From positions 10,281 to 74,280 of the forward strand of contig CAVQYJ010000010.1 in NCBI GenBank assembly GCA_963718145.1: a stretch of DNA of 64,000 bases, given 5' to 3'. The DNA comes from UBA7672 sp963718145. GTDB lineage: Bacteria; Pseudomonadota; Alphaproteobacteria; Caulobacterales; Hyphomonadaceae. Within the stretch, counting starts at the first letter, position 1. Every line of letters starts with the position of its first letter. Below, one piece after another: positions 52,566 to 60,041 of the stretch. The notes under the pieces were generated by a model that was not told where the DNA came from, did no database searches, and was given only the letters and a program-made list of their open reading frames with translations. A program made the position numbers and the translations under genes.

Positions 52566-53263
52566 CGCTTGTCCTCGTCACCCGCAGCGAGCCTGGCGCG
52601 TCGGAAACAGCGGGGCGGCTGGCAAGGCTGGGCCATCAGCCAATCGTCGAGCCGCTGTTCAGTCTCGAAGCCATTCCCGCCACGCCGCCCCCTTTCGATG
52701 CCCTCGCGTTCACGAGCGCCAACGCCGTGCGGGCATTCGCTAAGCTCAGCGCGCCGCGTGACGCACCCGTGTTCTGCGTCGGCAGGCGCACGGCCGAGGC
52801 GGCGCGCGAAGCCGGCTTTGGCGACGTGCAGTCGGCGGATGGCGATGTCGGGGCGCTGTCCCGCCTGATCGCAGACAAGCTCGCGCCGGGCCAGCACTTG
52901 TTGCACTCGGGAAACGAAGACAGCCGCGGCGACCTCGCCGGACAGCTGGCGGCGCATGGAATCTCTGCCGTGTTCGTGCCGACCTATCGGGCAGCCGCGG
53001 CCGTGAAACCAGGTCCGGTTCTCGCGGCTCACCTGCGAGGCGAGCCGCATTTCAAGGCCGTGCTGATCCATTCGCCGCGAGGAGCGTCAATTCTGGCTGG
53101 ATTCCTGAAAGCGGCTTCCGCGGCGGCGCCGGTCGATATCGCTGCGATCTCACGTGCAGCGGCCCAGCCCCTGGACGGGCTGGTGCGCCGCGCCGCAGTC
53201 GCGGCGACGCCCGACGAGGCGGGGCTGTTCGCCGCACTCGCAAAACTTCCCGATTTCGGTTGA
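52562..53263 (+). CDS. hemD: Uroporphyrinogen-III synthase
   Basis: 233 residues, the expected length. 'LVLVTRSEPGASETAGRLARLGHQPIVEPLFSLEAI' and 'FDALAFTSANAVRAFAKLSA' are the first half of HemD; the second has 'GQHLLHSGNEDSRGDLAGQLAAHGI' and 'KAVLIHSPRGASILAGFL' ending 'PDEAGLFAALA'. It closes hydroxymethylbilane with inversion of ring D. The family is poorly conserved, so the context next to hemC supports the call. Its start overlaps the stop of hemC (ATGA). Confidence 0.93.
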   Translation: MTLVLVTRSEPGASETAGRLARLGHQPIVEPLFSLEAIPATPPPFDALAFTSANAVRAFAKLSAPRDAPVFCVGRRTAEAAREAGFGDVQSADGDVGALSRLIADKLAPGQHLLHSGNEDSRGDLAGQLAAHGISAVFVPTYRAAAAVKPGPVLAAHLRGEPHFKAVLIHSPRGASILAGFLKAASAAAPVDIAAISRAAAQPLDGLVRRAAVAATPDEAGLFAALAKLPDFG

Positions 53264-53324
53264 GGACGACGGCAACGCTCCGCTATCCTGCCCAGCGGCG
53301 AACCGCCAACAGGGTGCCAGGGCG

Positions 53325-54641
53325 ATGACTGGGGCAGTGTCGGACGACCCACGACCGATCGATGCGGAGTACGAGCTTGCCGGCGAGACCGCCGAAGCCG
53401 GGTCCAAGCGCGGCCTACCGCAACCCATGCGCTCCAAGTCCATCGGGCTGTCGGAACTGCTGATTGCGAGCGCAAGCGCCTCGGTGCTCGGCGCAGTGAT
53501 GGCGATCGTGGTGACCAGTGCAAACTCCGGAGCGGAGACGGGAACGCTGGCGCGCGAGATCGATGCGCTGAACCGCTCGCATGACGACCTTGCGATCAAG
53601 ACGGACCAGGCCGGCGCTGACGTGGTCGCAATTCGCGCGCGGCTCGACGCGCAGGCAGAACGCCTCGACCGGCAGAATGCTGACGAGATGGCGCTGCGCT
53701 CCGAGATCGCCGCGGTGGCGGGACAGGTTTCGGCGCTCTCAGGCGCTGGTCCAGGAACCGGAGCGCCGATCGAAGGGGCGGTCGCCAGCAATTCGCCGCT
53801 GGGCGTGCTGCTCTCACGCCTCAACCGGGTCGAGAACGTGATCGCCGACGATGCCAGCGCGCCGCAGACGACGCGGCAGATGCAGCGCGCGATCGAAGAC
53901 CTGACGGCCAAGTCGGACACGCTCGCGGAGGCGAACGCTACGCTGGCCGATGCGCTCGACAAGCGGCAGCAGGCGCTGGCGGCGCTGGAGGCCGGGCTGA
54001 AGTCTGTATCTGATGACATGGACGTGGTGCGTGGGCGTGTGGTGCAGGATCAACGGCTCGGAGAAGCGCTGGGGATCGTGCAGCGTTCGGCGACAATCGC
54101 GGCGATGGGCCCTGCGCCCGTCAAGGCAGCGGAAGAGTCGCGCACCATCCGAGCGCTGTCATCGCTCGAGACTGCGGCGCAGCGCGGGGGAACATTTCTG
54201 CCTCAGCAGCAGGTGCTGGCCTCTCTCCTGCCCCAGGATGATCAGGTGGCGGATCTTGCGATCCTTGCCGCGCGTGGCGCGCCTGCGCTGGACGAGTTGA
54301 AGCATGATTTCAGCGATGCGGCCCGCAATGCCCTGCGCATTTCCGCGGAGCGCTCCGACGATGGCTGGAACTGGCTTCGGCCGGAAGCGGCGGAGCGTAT
54401 GCGGGGACCGGTAAACTCCACCACCGACATCATCGCAGAGGCGCGGCGCTCGCTCGATGCGGGCGATGCCCGGGGCGCAGTCGAGGCGATCAACGCCATG
54501 TCGGGTCCGCCAGCGCGGGCCTTCGGCAAGTGGCGCAGCGCGGCTCTGCGCCGGGCCGAACTCGACGAAAGGTTAGAGACGCTGAACCGCCGCCTGGTCG
54601 GCGCGTCGGCCGAGCCGTTGCGTGTCGGCCAGGATAGCTAG
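53325..54641 (+). CDS. Alphaproteobacterial Mic60/mitofilin-like protein (COG4223)
   Basis: 438 residues from the ATG at 53325. One membrane anchor near residue 50-70 ('SELLIASASASVLGAVMAIVV') follows a basic cytoplasmic segment. A long coiled coil spans about 80-290 ('ALNRSHDDLAIKTDQAGADVVAIRARLDAQAERLDRQ', 'LEANATLADALDKRQQALAALEAG'-type heptads). The C-terminus contains the mitofilin-like helical region ('ALSSLETAAQRGGTFLPQQQVLASLL', 'DIIAEARRSLDAGDARGAVEAINAMSGPPARAFGKW'). It is thought to shape inner-membrane invaginations. The hemC-hemD-Mic60 order is conserved in the class. Confidence 0.88.
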   Translation: MTGAVSDDPRPIDAEYELAGETAEAGSKRGLPQPMRSKSIGLSELLIASASASVLGAVMAIVVTSANSGAETGTLAREIDALNRSHDDLAIKTDQAGADVVAIRARLDAQAERLDRQNADEMALRSEIAAVAGQVSALSGAGPGTGAPIEGAVASNSPLGVLLSRLNRVENVIADDASAPQTTRQMQRAIEDLTAKSDTLAEANATLADALDKRQQALAALEAGLKSVSDDMDVVRGRVVQDQRLGEALGIVQRSATIAAMGPAPVKAAEESRTIRALSSLETAAQRGGTFLPQQQVLASLLPQDDQVADLAILAARGAPALDELKHDFSDAARNALRISAERSDDGWNWLRPEAAERMRGPVNSTTDIIAEARRSLDAGDARGAVEAINAMSGPPARAFGKWRSAALRRAELDERLETLNRRLVGASAEPLRVGQDS

Positions 54642-54763
54642 GCTCAATACGAAATCGTCATTACTTACGCTGGCGTCATCGCGCTGGCGCGGATGTGTCC
54701 GCACGTGTCTTGCCGCGCCACCCTCTTCCCCTATCGTCCGTCGCATATTGCTGGAGGACAACT

Positions 54764-55603
54764 GTGATCCGTATCTCGCTTTCACTTCTTGCGGTCGCCG
54801 CGCTGGCTGCCTGTATTTCGCCGGTCGAGGCGCCGAGGGCCGCCGCGCAGGCGCCGGCGGCCGCCAGCGTGGGCGATCCGCAACTTGCGTCCGCCATCGC
54901 CAATGCGAAGCGCCAGGAGGCGCACAGGGTGCGCGACATCCACCGTCATCCTGCGGAGACGCTCGGCTTTTTCGGCGTGAAGCCGAACATGACCGTGATC
55001 GAGATCGCACCGGGCTCGGGCTACTATGCCGAGATCCTATCGCCCTATCTGAAATCTGGAGGCGGAAGATACATCGCTACCGGCAACCCGATCGCCATCG
55101 TGTCCGACCAGGCTGCGTGGGGTCCGCAGACCTATGTGCCGTTCAGCCGGGATTTAGGGCCGCTTGGCGCGTCGGCATCCGCGGACATGGTGATCACCTT
55201 CCGCAACATCCACAACTGGCTGTGGCAGCCGGGCATGGTCGATAAGGCGATGGTGGACTTCGCAGCCGTACTGAAGCCTGGCGGCGTGCTGGGTGTGGTG
55301 GAGCACCGCGCTGACCCGCGGGCGGAGACGGTCGCCAACGGGCGCACGGCGAGCGATGGCTACGTATCGAAGGCGACCATCGTCGCGGCGGCGCAAAAGG
55401 CGGGACTGGTGCTTGAGGCTGAATCCAACGTCAACGCCAACCCGAAGGACACGAAGGATCACCCATTCGGCGTGTGGACCCTGCCGCCAAACTCGCGCAC
55501 ATCGCAGACCGGAGTGGCGACCCCGACCGACTTCAACCCGGAAAAATACAAGGCGGTGGGCGAGAGCGACCGGCACACGCTGAGATTTCGCAAACCGGCC
55601 TAA
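54764..55603 (+). CDS. Predicted lipoprotein methyltransferase (COG4798-like)
   Basis: 279 residues from the GTG at 54764, seven bases after GGAGG. Lipobox signal 'LSLLAVAALAAC'. The domain has the SAM-binding motif I 'NMTVIEIAPGSGYYAEILSPYL', 'ADMVITFRNIHNWLWQPGMVDKAMVDFAAVLKPGGVLGVVEHRAD' and 'YVSKATIVAAAQKAGLVLEAE'. The fold is a class I SAM methyltransferase, but an exported one would have no SAM in the periplasm, so it may have another role. This puzzle is known for the family. It ends about 110 bp before the tRNA gene. Confidence 0.8.
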   Translation: MIRISLSLLAVAALAACISPVEAPRAAAQAPAAASVGDPQLASAIANAKRQEAHRVRDIHRHPAETLGFFGVKPNMTVIEIAPGSGYYAEILSPYLKSGGGRYIATGNPIAIVSDQAAWGPQTYVPFSRDLGPLGASASADMVITFRNIHNWLWQPGMVDKAMVDFAAVLKPGGVLGVVEHRADPRAETVANGRTASDGYVSKATIVAAAQKAGLVLEAESNVNANPKDTKDHPFGVWTLPPNSRTSQTGVATPTDFNPEKYKAVGESDRHTLRFRKPA

Positions 55604-55712
55604 GAACCGGCATTGCTGCAAGAGTCCGGAATAAATGCGGCCTCGACAGGGTTGCAGCAGCTGAACCTTGCCTTGTTAACCCTCTCCGGGTTATAGCGCC
55701 CGCCACGAGTAG

Positions 55713-55788
55713 GCTGCCTTAGCTCAGCTGGTAGAGCACCGCATTCGTAATGCGGGGGTCAGGTGTTCAAGTCACCTAGGCAGCACCA
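55713..55788 (+). tRNA. tRNA-Thr (anticodon CGT)
   Basis: 76 nt with all arms: 7-bp acceptor stem GCTGCCT/AGGCAGC, a D-arm, an anticodon stem CCGCA/TGCGG with loop TTCGTAA (anticodon CGT, reading ACG), a T-arm with TTCAAGT, and an encoded 3' ACCA. The D-arm contains one CAGCTG site. Because an element with phage-like genes begins right after it, the 3' end is the likely attachment site. Confidence 0.95.
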
Positions 55789-56045
55789 TTTCTTTCAACA
55801 ACTTAGCTGGTTAGCGCGTGTTCGCGCCTCTGCGCAGGCTCCACATAGGTGCCAGTCAGCGCGGAAAGTCAGCCTTCAAATGTCTTGTGAATGGTTCGCG
55901 CCTACGCATTTCGGCGCGGTCGCTTTTTAAGAACGGCAGAAAGACGAAATCGCGCGTCGTGGCGATGGTCAGCTAACCACCCTCAACCTGTCCCCTGCCT
56001 CAACCCGCGACCCTCAACAGCCAGTCTGAGACAACCTCTGCCCTC
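55789..56045. other. Left junction of the integrated element, no gene seen
   Basis: No credible reading frame here. The short motif CCTCAAC occurs three times in 55981-56020. The composition is less GC-rich than the chromosome on its left. If the tRNA 3' end is the attachment core, this is the first sequence of the element. A second copy of the tRNA 3' end was not seen up to 64,000, so the other junction is beyond the window. Confidence 0.4.
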
Positions 56046-56180
56046 TGCCGCACCCTGATCTTTGCCGTACCTCGTTATCTGCCCTGCCGCACGCACCCAC
56101 CCCTATAAGGGGGTGGGGTGCGGCAAGCATTCGCCGCACCTTGCCGTACCTTGCCGCACCTATCTCAGCGAAGTGCGGCA
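56046..56180. repeat. Iteron-like array of TGCCG(C/T)ACC, candidate replication origin
   Basis: Eight copies or near-copies lie in 135 bp. Direct: 56046, 56063 (TGCCGTACC), 56085 (TGCCGCAC only), 56132 (CGCCGCACC), 56142 (TGCCGTACC), 56152. Inverted: 56117-56125 (GGTGCGGCA) and 56173-56180. The copies at 56132, 56142 and 56152 are exactly 10 bp apart, one helical turn. A 7-bp hairpin CCACCCC/GGGGTGG (56097-56116) sits in the middle. The array lies at the 3' end of the helicase gene, overlapping its last codons, as in origins bound by an element-encoded initiator. Function inferred. Confidence 0.7.
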
Positions 56181-57808
56181 ACGGCTTTCGACCAGTCATC
56201 CAGCCGCACGAATAGGCGCTGCTCGCGCTTCTGGTCAGCCGCCTGAATTGTCTTCAGCGCGCCGTCAGCCAGCCAGCGCGCGACATACCGCCTTGCCGCC
56301 GGTACTTCGACACCCAGCGCCGCCGCCACGACCTTGCCGACATAGAGCGCAGCTTGGCTGTTCTCGCGCGCCTGACCGTCTGCGAGCGCGTCATGCACGG
56401 CGGTAAGCTGTTCGGGTGTCAGTTCAACGTTGTTGTTCGGGAATAGCCAGCGCGTCACGACGCCAACGTCATCGCCGCCGAATGCGCCGCCGTTGCCAAG
56501 CATGTGCGAGACGAACTTGTACCATTCCAGCCCGCCGGATCGGCGCGACATGTTCCGCTTGCCCTGCGTGACATGGAAATAATCAAAGCGGTCGTCGTCA
56601 TCAATGTCAGCGTCTTTGGCCTGCTGGTCGGTCATCGCATTCAGTTGGCGCATGATCCGCGCTGCGCCTTTCAGCGCGACCGCGCCGCGCCCGTCTTCAT
56701 CTGTGACCTGTCCGCCGTTCGTCTTGCGTGAGTGGTGTACAAGCTGAATTGCCACGTTCATTTCAGCGGCGATCTTCGCCCATTCCTTCACGACCAGATC
56801 AACGGCCATGTTGTCGTTCTCGCTCACACGATGCGACGACACGAACGGGTCAATGGTCACAACGTCTATGCCATTGCGGCGAATGTTCTCTTTCACCGCG
56901 TCAACGACAGGCGCGCAAATGGTCGTGCGGTTCTGCGTCGTCTCAGCAATGCAAAGCTCTGTCTCGCGCCCGTTCACGTACAGGCGGTCGCTGCAATGCT
57001 GCGGCGTCAGTCGATAATGCAGCATGGCCGCGCTAAAGCGGCGTTCAAGTTCAACGGTCGGGTCTTCAAGGTTGATCGCCCACACGCGGTAGCCTTCTTG
57101 TCGCGTGGGTTGAACGCCAAGCAAGGCAACGCCTGTGACAAGAGCCAGGTCTTCAACGATGGTCAGCGCCGACTTGCCGCCGCCGCCATGACCGACCGTC
57201 GCCGTCACCGCTCCACGCAACAGGGTGCGCCCATAGACCCAATCGCGGGGCGGGATGGATGACGGGTCGCGAAACGCGAAAGGCTGAGCGACAAGCGGCG
57301 AAAAACTTGCGCCTATGGCGGGCGGTGGTGCGGTTCCTGTGGGTGCCGAAGGGGTCGGGAGCCCGGAAGCAAACTGCCGCTGTACGGCCTCCGCAGCGGC
57401 CTTCTGACGGGCTAGCCGGGCTTGAAGCGCTCGCCATGCGTTTTCGATTGATCGGGGGAGGTAATCGGGGCGCTCGGCCTTCGCCCGCTGGCCCAGCGCC
57501 GACATGAGGAACAGCCGTTTGACCTGTTCAATGTTCGGCGTGTGATTGGGCGAATAGAATATCAGCATGTCGAGAAGCGCCGAGTCGGCGTCTGACTGCG
57601 ACGTGTAATGACGCGCCCAATCGCCATTCCAAAGGTCGTTGAATTTCGGCCCGTTCGCTGCGCTCATTGCGGCGTCACAGATCGCGCGATCTTCGACTTG
57701 CTGCGGCGCGTCGGTCAGTGCAAGCGGGCGCTGGTCAAGCTGCTCTGTCTTGGCGAGCGATTGCCATAGCTGGTCAACGACGCTCTGACGTTCGGCAATC
57801 TCGCTCAT
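56165..57808 (-). CDS. Phage-type replicative helicase (RepA/AAA ATPase) with NrS-1-like helper domain
   Basis: 547 residues from the ATG at 57808, overlapping the primase stop by 4 bp. The N-terminus has 'FNDLWNGDWARHYTSQSDADSALLDMLIFYSPNHTPNIEQVKRLFLMSALGQRAKAERPDYLPRSIENAW', like the helicase-binding segment of NrS-1-type polymerases. A RecA-type ATPase follows: Walker A 'ATVGHGGGGKSALTIVEDLAL', Walker B 'GIDVVTIDPFVSSHRV', then 'MNVAIQLVHHSRKTNGGQVTDEDGRGAVALKGAARIMRQLN'. The C-terminus is a small winged helix. Together with the gene before it this is a split primase-helicase that probably starts replication at the iterons. Confidence 0.85.
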   Translation of the reverse strand: MSEIAERQSVVDQLWQSLAKTEQLDQRPLALTDAPQQVEDRAICDAAMSAANGPKFNDLWNGDWARHYTSQSDADSALLDMLIFYSPNHTPNIEQVKRLFLMSALGQRAKAERPDYLPRSIENAWRALQARLARQKAAAEAVQRQFASGLPTPSAPTGTAPPPAIGASFSPLVAQPFAFRDPSSIPPRDWVYGRTLLRGAVTATVGHGGGGKSALTIVEDLALVTGVALLGVQPTRQEGYRVWAINLEDPTVELERRFSAAMLHYRLTPQHCSDRLYVNGRETELCIAETTQNRTTICAPVVDAVKENIRRNGIDVVTIDPFVSSHRVSENDNMAVDLVVKEWAKIAAEMNVAIQLVHHSRKTNGGQVTDEDGRGAVALKGAARIMRQLNAMTDQQAKDADIDDDDRFDYFHVTQGKRNMSRRSGGLEWYKFVSHMLGNGGAFGGDDVGVVTRWLFPNNNVELTPEQLTAVHDALADGQARENSQAALYVGKVVAAALGVEVPAARRYVARWLADGALKTIQAADQKREQRLFVRLDDWSKAVAALR

Positions 57809-58335
57809 TGTGGCATCCACACATTGCCGGTCATCGTCATGTAGCGACCGCTTGAGTACACTTCGACAAACTCGCGCTTTCGACCCTGCGCAACGCGACC
57901 TTTGACGATCACATGCATTCCGCCGCCGGGGCTCACTTCGGTGTACGATGCGAGCGCGCGTATCCACGCTTCATGGCTGGCGAGAATGTCGGGGCGGTCG
58001 ATACGGTTGCCGTGTTCGTCTTTCGGCAAGTCAAAGTCGATGAAGCAAAACGGGTCGTGTTCGCTCAGCACAAAGCCAATGCCCGACCAGTTGTCACGGC
58101 GCGCCAGATCGCGACAGGTTGCGAAGTCGCACCATGTGTTCGCGTCGGTGCTACTTGCGTGACGTTTGGTCGTCGGGTTGTAAGGAACCTTCGTGAGCTT
58201 CGCTGAGTTCTTCGCGTGCTCGAAACGCCACACGACCCACTGCCGCCACGCCTGCAATTCCAGCGGGATGCGGTCGAAGGAATCTTGAAGCTGTGGTGAT
58301 GCCGCGCTAAATTTGAAGCTTGAAGTGTTTGCCAT
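57805..58335 (-). CDS. Primase-polymerase (NrS-1/bifunctional primase-like)
   Basis: 176 residues from the ATG at 58335 (AAGG motif upstream). 'RIPLELQAWRQWVVWRFEHAKNSAKLTKVPYNPTT' and 'NWSGIGFVLSEHDPFCFIDFDLPKDEHG' contain a catalytic D-x-D. The other conserved pieces are 'SYTEVSPGGGMHVIVKG' (His) and 'EVYSSGRYMTMTGNVW'. These match the primase-polymerase module of phage and plasmid proteins. In NrS-1 polymerase this module and the helicase domain lie in one chain; here they are two coupled genes (ATGA overlap). Confidence 0.85.
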   Translation of the reverse strand: MANTSSFKFSAASPQLQDSFDRIPLELQAWRQWVVWRFEHAKNSAKLTKVPYNPTTKRHASSTDANTWCDFATCRDLARRDNWSGIGFVLSEHDPFCFIDFDLPKDEHGNRIDRPDILASHEAWIRALASYTEVSPGGGMHVIVKGRVAQGRKREFVEVYSSGRYMTMTGNVWMPQ

Positions 58336-58344
58336 AGCGCCTTC

Positions 58345-58379
58345 AACGGGACCGTCACCAGCGGTCCCGTTTTCTTTTT
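58345..58379 (+). terminator. Rho-independent terminator, plus-strand orientation
   Basis: A perfect 10-bp stem AACGGGACCG/CGGTCCCGTT with a 7-base loop is followed by TTCTTTTT on the plus strand. All genes around it read leftward, so it would stop only rightward or antisense transcription. Read on the minus strand it lacks a T-run but still forms the hairpin between the excisionase-like gene and the primase. Confidence 0.6.
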
Positions 58380-58382
58380 GGG

Positions 58383-58589
58383 TCAAGGCGCATGGGCCTC
58401 CGCAGCAGGCCGTTCAGCGAGTTTTGCAGCGATCCACGCATCAATTTCAGAGCGCGGGAACAGCAGTTTCCTGCCCTCTCTGGCGGGCCGCAGCACGCCG
58501 CGCGCAACAAGGCGGTGAATGGTCTTCTCGCAGAGCGCCGCCGTCGTGGCGACTTCCTTGAGGCTGAGAAACTGCGGCTCGGCAATCAT
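58383..58589 (-). CDS. AlpA/excisionase-like helix-turn-helix protein
   Basis: 68 residues from the ATG at 58589. 'FLSLKEVATTAALCEKTIHRLVARGVLRPAREGRKLLFPRSEIDAWIAAKL' is the MerR-like winged HTH of the AlpA/Xis family, with the 'S..EVA....cs..Ti.rlv..G.l...r.Gr...f...eidaWl' pattern. Such proteins act in excision or as activators of phage-satellite genes. It lies upstream of the primase on the same strand. Confidence 0.8.
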   Translation of the reverse strand: MIAEPQFLSLKEVATTAALCEKTIHRLVARGVLRPAREGRKLLFPRSEIDAWIAAKLAERPAAEAHAP

Positions 58590-58699
58590 GGTCGGTCCCT
58601 TCCAGTCTGGAATGGACCTCACCGTTGCCGGGGCGGCTCAGGGCGATCTAGGGACACAATAGATACAGCCCAAGAAACACGCCAATGTGCGACCAACGA

Positions 58700-59722
58700 C
58701 TACTCAGCCGCCGTCTTTGCAGCGCGGGCGAATAGCGACTGCTGACGATGAAGCTTCGTCACGTCCAATGGCTCGCCTCGCATCATCTGCGCATATGCTG
58801 CAAGGATCATGTCTTCGGGAGCATCCTTCGGCATGAACCGAAATGCCGAAGCCGCCACATATTCACGGCTCAAGTCGAACCCGTACCACTGGCGTTCGAG
58901 TTCTTCGCAAACCTGTCCCGTCGTGTTCGAGCCACTGAAAATATCAACTACGGTGTCGCCGGGTTCGGTCAGCATCTTGACGAAAAACTCAGGCAGCTTT
59001 GCAGGAAAGCGTGCAGGATGGCTCTTGCCGCCAACAAGTTTGCAACCCCGCATGTATGCGCCGTTGCTCTCTGAGTTTGGTATCTGAAGAAGGTTGGACG
59101 GTATTGAACCGCCATTGTCTTTGCCAAAGCCTTTGCCAATGTCGTGGCCGCTAGGACGACCCTTCGGCGTATAAAAAGCGTCAGGGTCTTCAAGAAGCTT
59201 CTTCATGCGATCGCTGTACGGCGCGAGCACTTTGCTCACGTCAGCCTTCGGCCAATCTGTCTTGCTGAACCACCAAACGGTGTTGATAGAGTCCTTCGCC
59301 CGCAGCTTCCGCTTGTTCACCCACTCGATTGGCGACGGCAGCTTTGATGGGTTGAACCAATAGAAGTCTTCCGCCAACTTGAAGCCGAGGTCATCCACCA
59401 TGCGAATGAGCAAGCGAAAATTGTAGAGGCTGCGCGTAGGTACGCCCTTTTCGTAAGACCCCCCGAGGTCAACAACGAAGCTTCCGTCGTCGCGCAACTT
59501 GCGCTTCACAATCTCCGCAAAGCCTAAGAACCAATCGACGTATTCGGTTTGGTCTTTATTGCCGTATTCCTTTTTGCGCTGAAGCGCGAACGGCGGGCTT
59601 GTCATCACAAGGTTGACTGACGCATCGGGCAACTGTTCGAGCAGTGCCATCGAGTTGCCAACGTGCGCCTGTCCCATGGCCGTGCTGTAGGTCAGCGTCT
59701 TCTTGCCGAGTTTGCGGATCAT
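58700..59722 (-). CDS. pvuIIM: PvuII-type DNA (cytosine-N4) methyltransferase
   Basis: 340 residues from the ATG at 59722; a GTG at 59749 would add nine. The whole protein reads like M.PvuII: the catalytic 'VMTSPPFALQRKKEYGN' (SPPF at residues 42-45, m4C type), 'EYVDWFLGFAEIVKRKLRDDGSFVVDLGGSY', 'LAEDFYWFNPSKLPSPIEWVNKRK', 'NTVWWFSKTDWPKADVSKVLAPYSDRMKKLLEDPD', 'RPSGHDIGKGF', 'HPARFPAKLPEFFVKMLTEPGDTVVDIFSGSNTTG' (SAM-binding motif I at the C-terminal side, beta class). M.PvuII methylates CAGCTG on the inner C; the same target is inferred. It is divergent from the controller and endonuclease genes, the same order as in PvuII. Confidence 0.95.
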   Translation of the reverse strand: MIRKLGKKTLTYSTAMGQAHVGNSMALLEQLPDASVNLVMTSPPFALQRKKEYGNKDQTEYVDWFLGFAEIVKRKLRDDGSFVVDLGGSYEKGVPTRSLYNFRLLIRMVDDLGFKLAEDFYWFNPSKLPSPIEWVNKRKLRAKDSINTVWWFSKTDWPKADVSKVLAPYSDRMKKLLEDPDAFYTPKGRPSGHDIGKGFGKDNGGSIPSNLLQIPNSESNGAYMRGCKLVGGKSHPARFPAKLPEFFVKMLTEPGDTVVDIFSGSNTTGQVCEELERQWYGFDLSREYVAASAFRFMPKDAPEDMILAAYAQMMRGEPLDVTKLHRQQSLFARAAKTAAE

Positions 59723-59756
59723 GCGTCTAAGCCCCGGCGATTTGCACACAGAATGC

Positions 59757-59782
59757 TACGTATAGTCTGTCGATCTAAAGTC
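59757..59782. promoter_or_regulatory. C-box-like operator of the PvuII-type system
   Basis: TACGTATAGTC (59757-59767), the spacer TGTC and GATCTAAAGTC (59772-59782) are two dyads of the C-box type (GACT-N3-AGTC), 15 bp apart. They lie between the methyltransferase and the controller gene (ATG 59808). Controller proteins of R-M systems bind such paired boxes to delay endonuclease expression. The first half of each box is imperfect. Confidence 0.65.
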
Positions 59783-59807
59783 ATCAAGCGTCGAACGTGT
59801 GGCTGTC

Positions 59808-60041
59808 ATGCCAAAGCGATTTGCGCCCTCATTGCGAGCGGTATTCGGTCATAACGTGCGATCACGTCGCACGGCGAAGGGGTTGAGCCAAGAAGAGTTA
59901 GCCGACTTCGCTGGCCTGCATCGTACATACATAGGTTCGATTGAGCGAGCCGAACGCAATGTTTCACTCGACAATATTGAGCGTCTTGCAGTTGCGTTGG
60001 ATGCATCGCCCGCCAGCTTGCTTGTGGGTAACGACGGATGA
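59808..60041 (+). CDS. pvuIIC: XRE-family controller (C) protein of the PvuII-type system
   Basis: 77 residues; the ATG at 59808 is preferred to the GTG at 59799. The HTH is typical: 'FGHNVRSRRTAKGLSQEELADFAGLHRTYIGSIERAERNVSLDNIERLAVALDASPASLL'. Its length and place (upstream of and overlapping the endonuclease by ATGA, divergent from the methyltransferase) match C.PvuII. It activates its own gene and the endonuclease once enough has accumulated, so methylation comes first on entry to a new cell. Confidence 0.9.
   Translation: MPKRFAPSLRAVFGHNVRSRRTAKGLSQEELADFAGLHRTYIGSIERAERNVSLDNIERLAVALDASPASLLVGNDG

Noticed and set aside
56014..56199. A 61-codon minus-strand frame through the iteron region
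   Set aside because: It is created by the repeats themselves and overlaps the helicase 3' end; no protein-like features.
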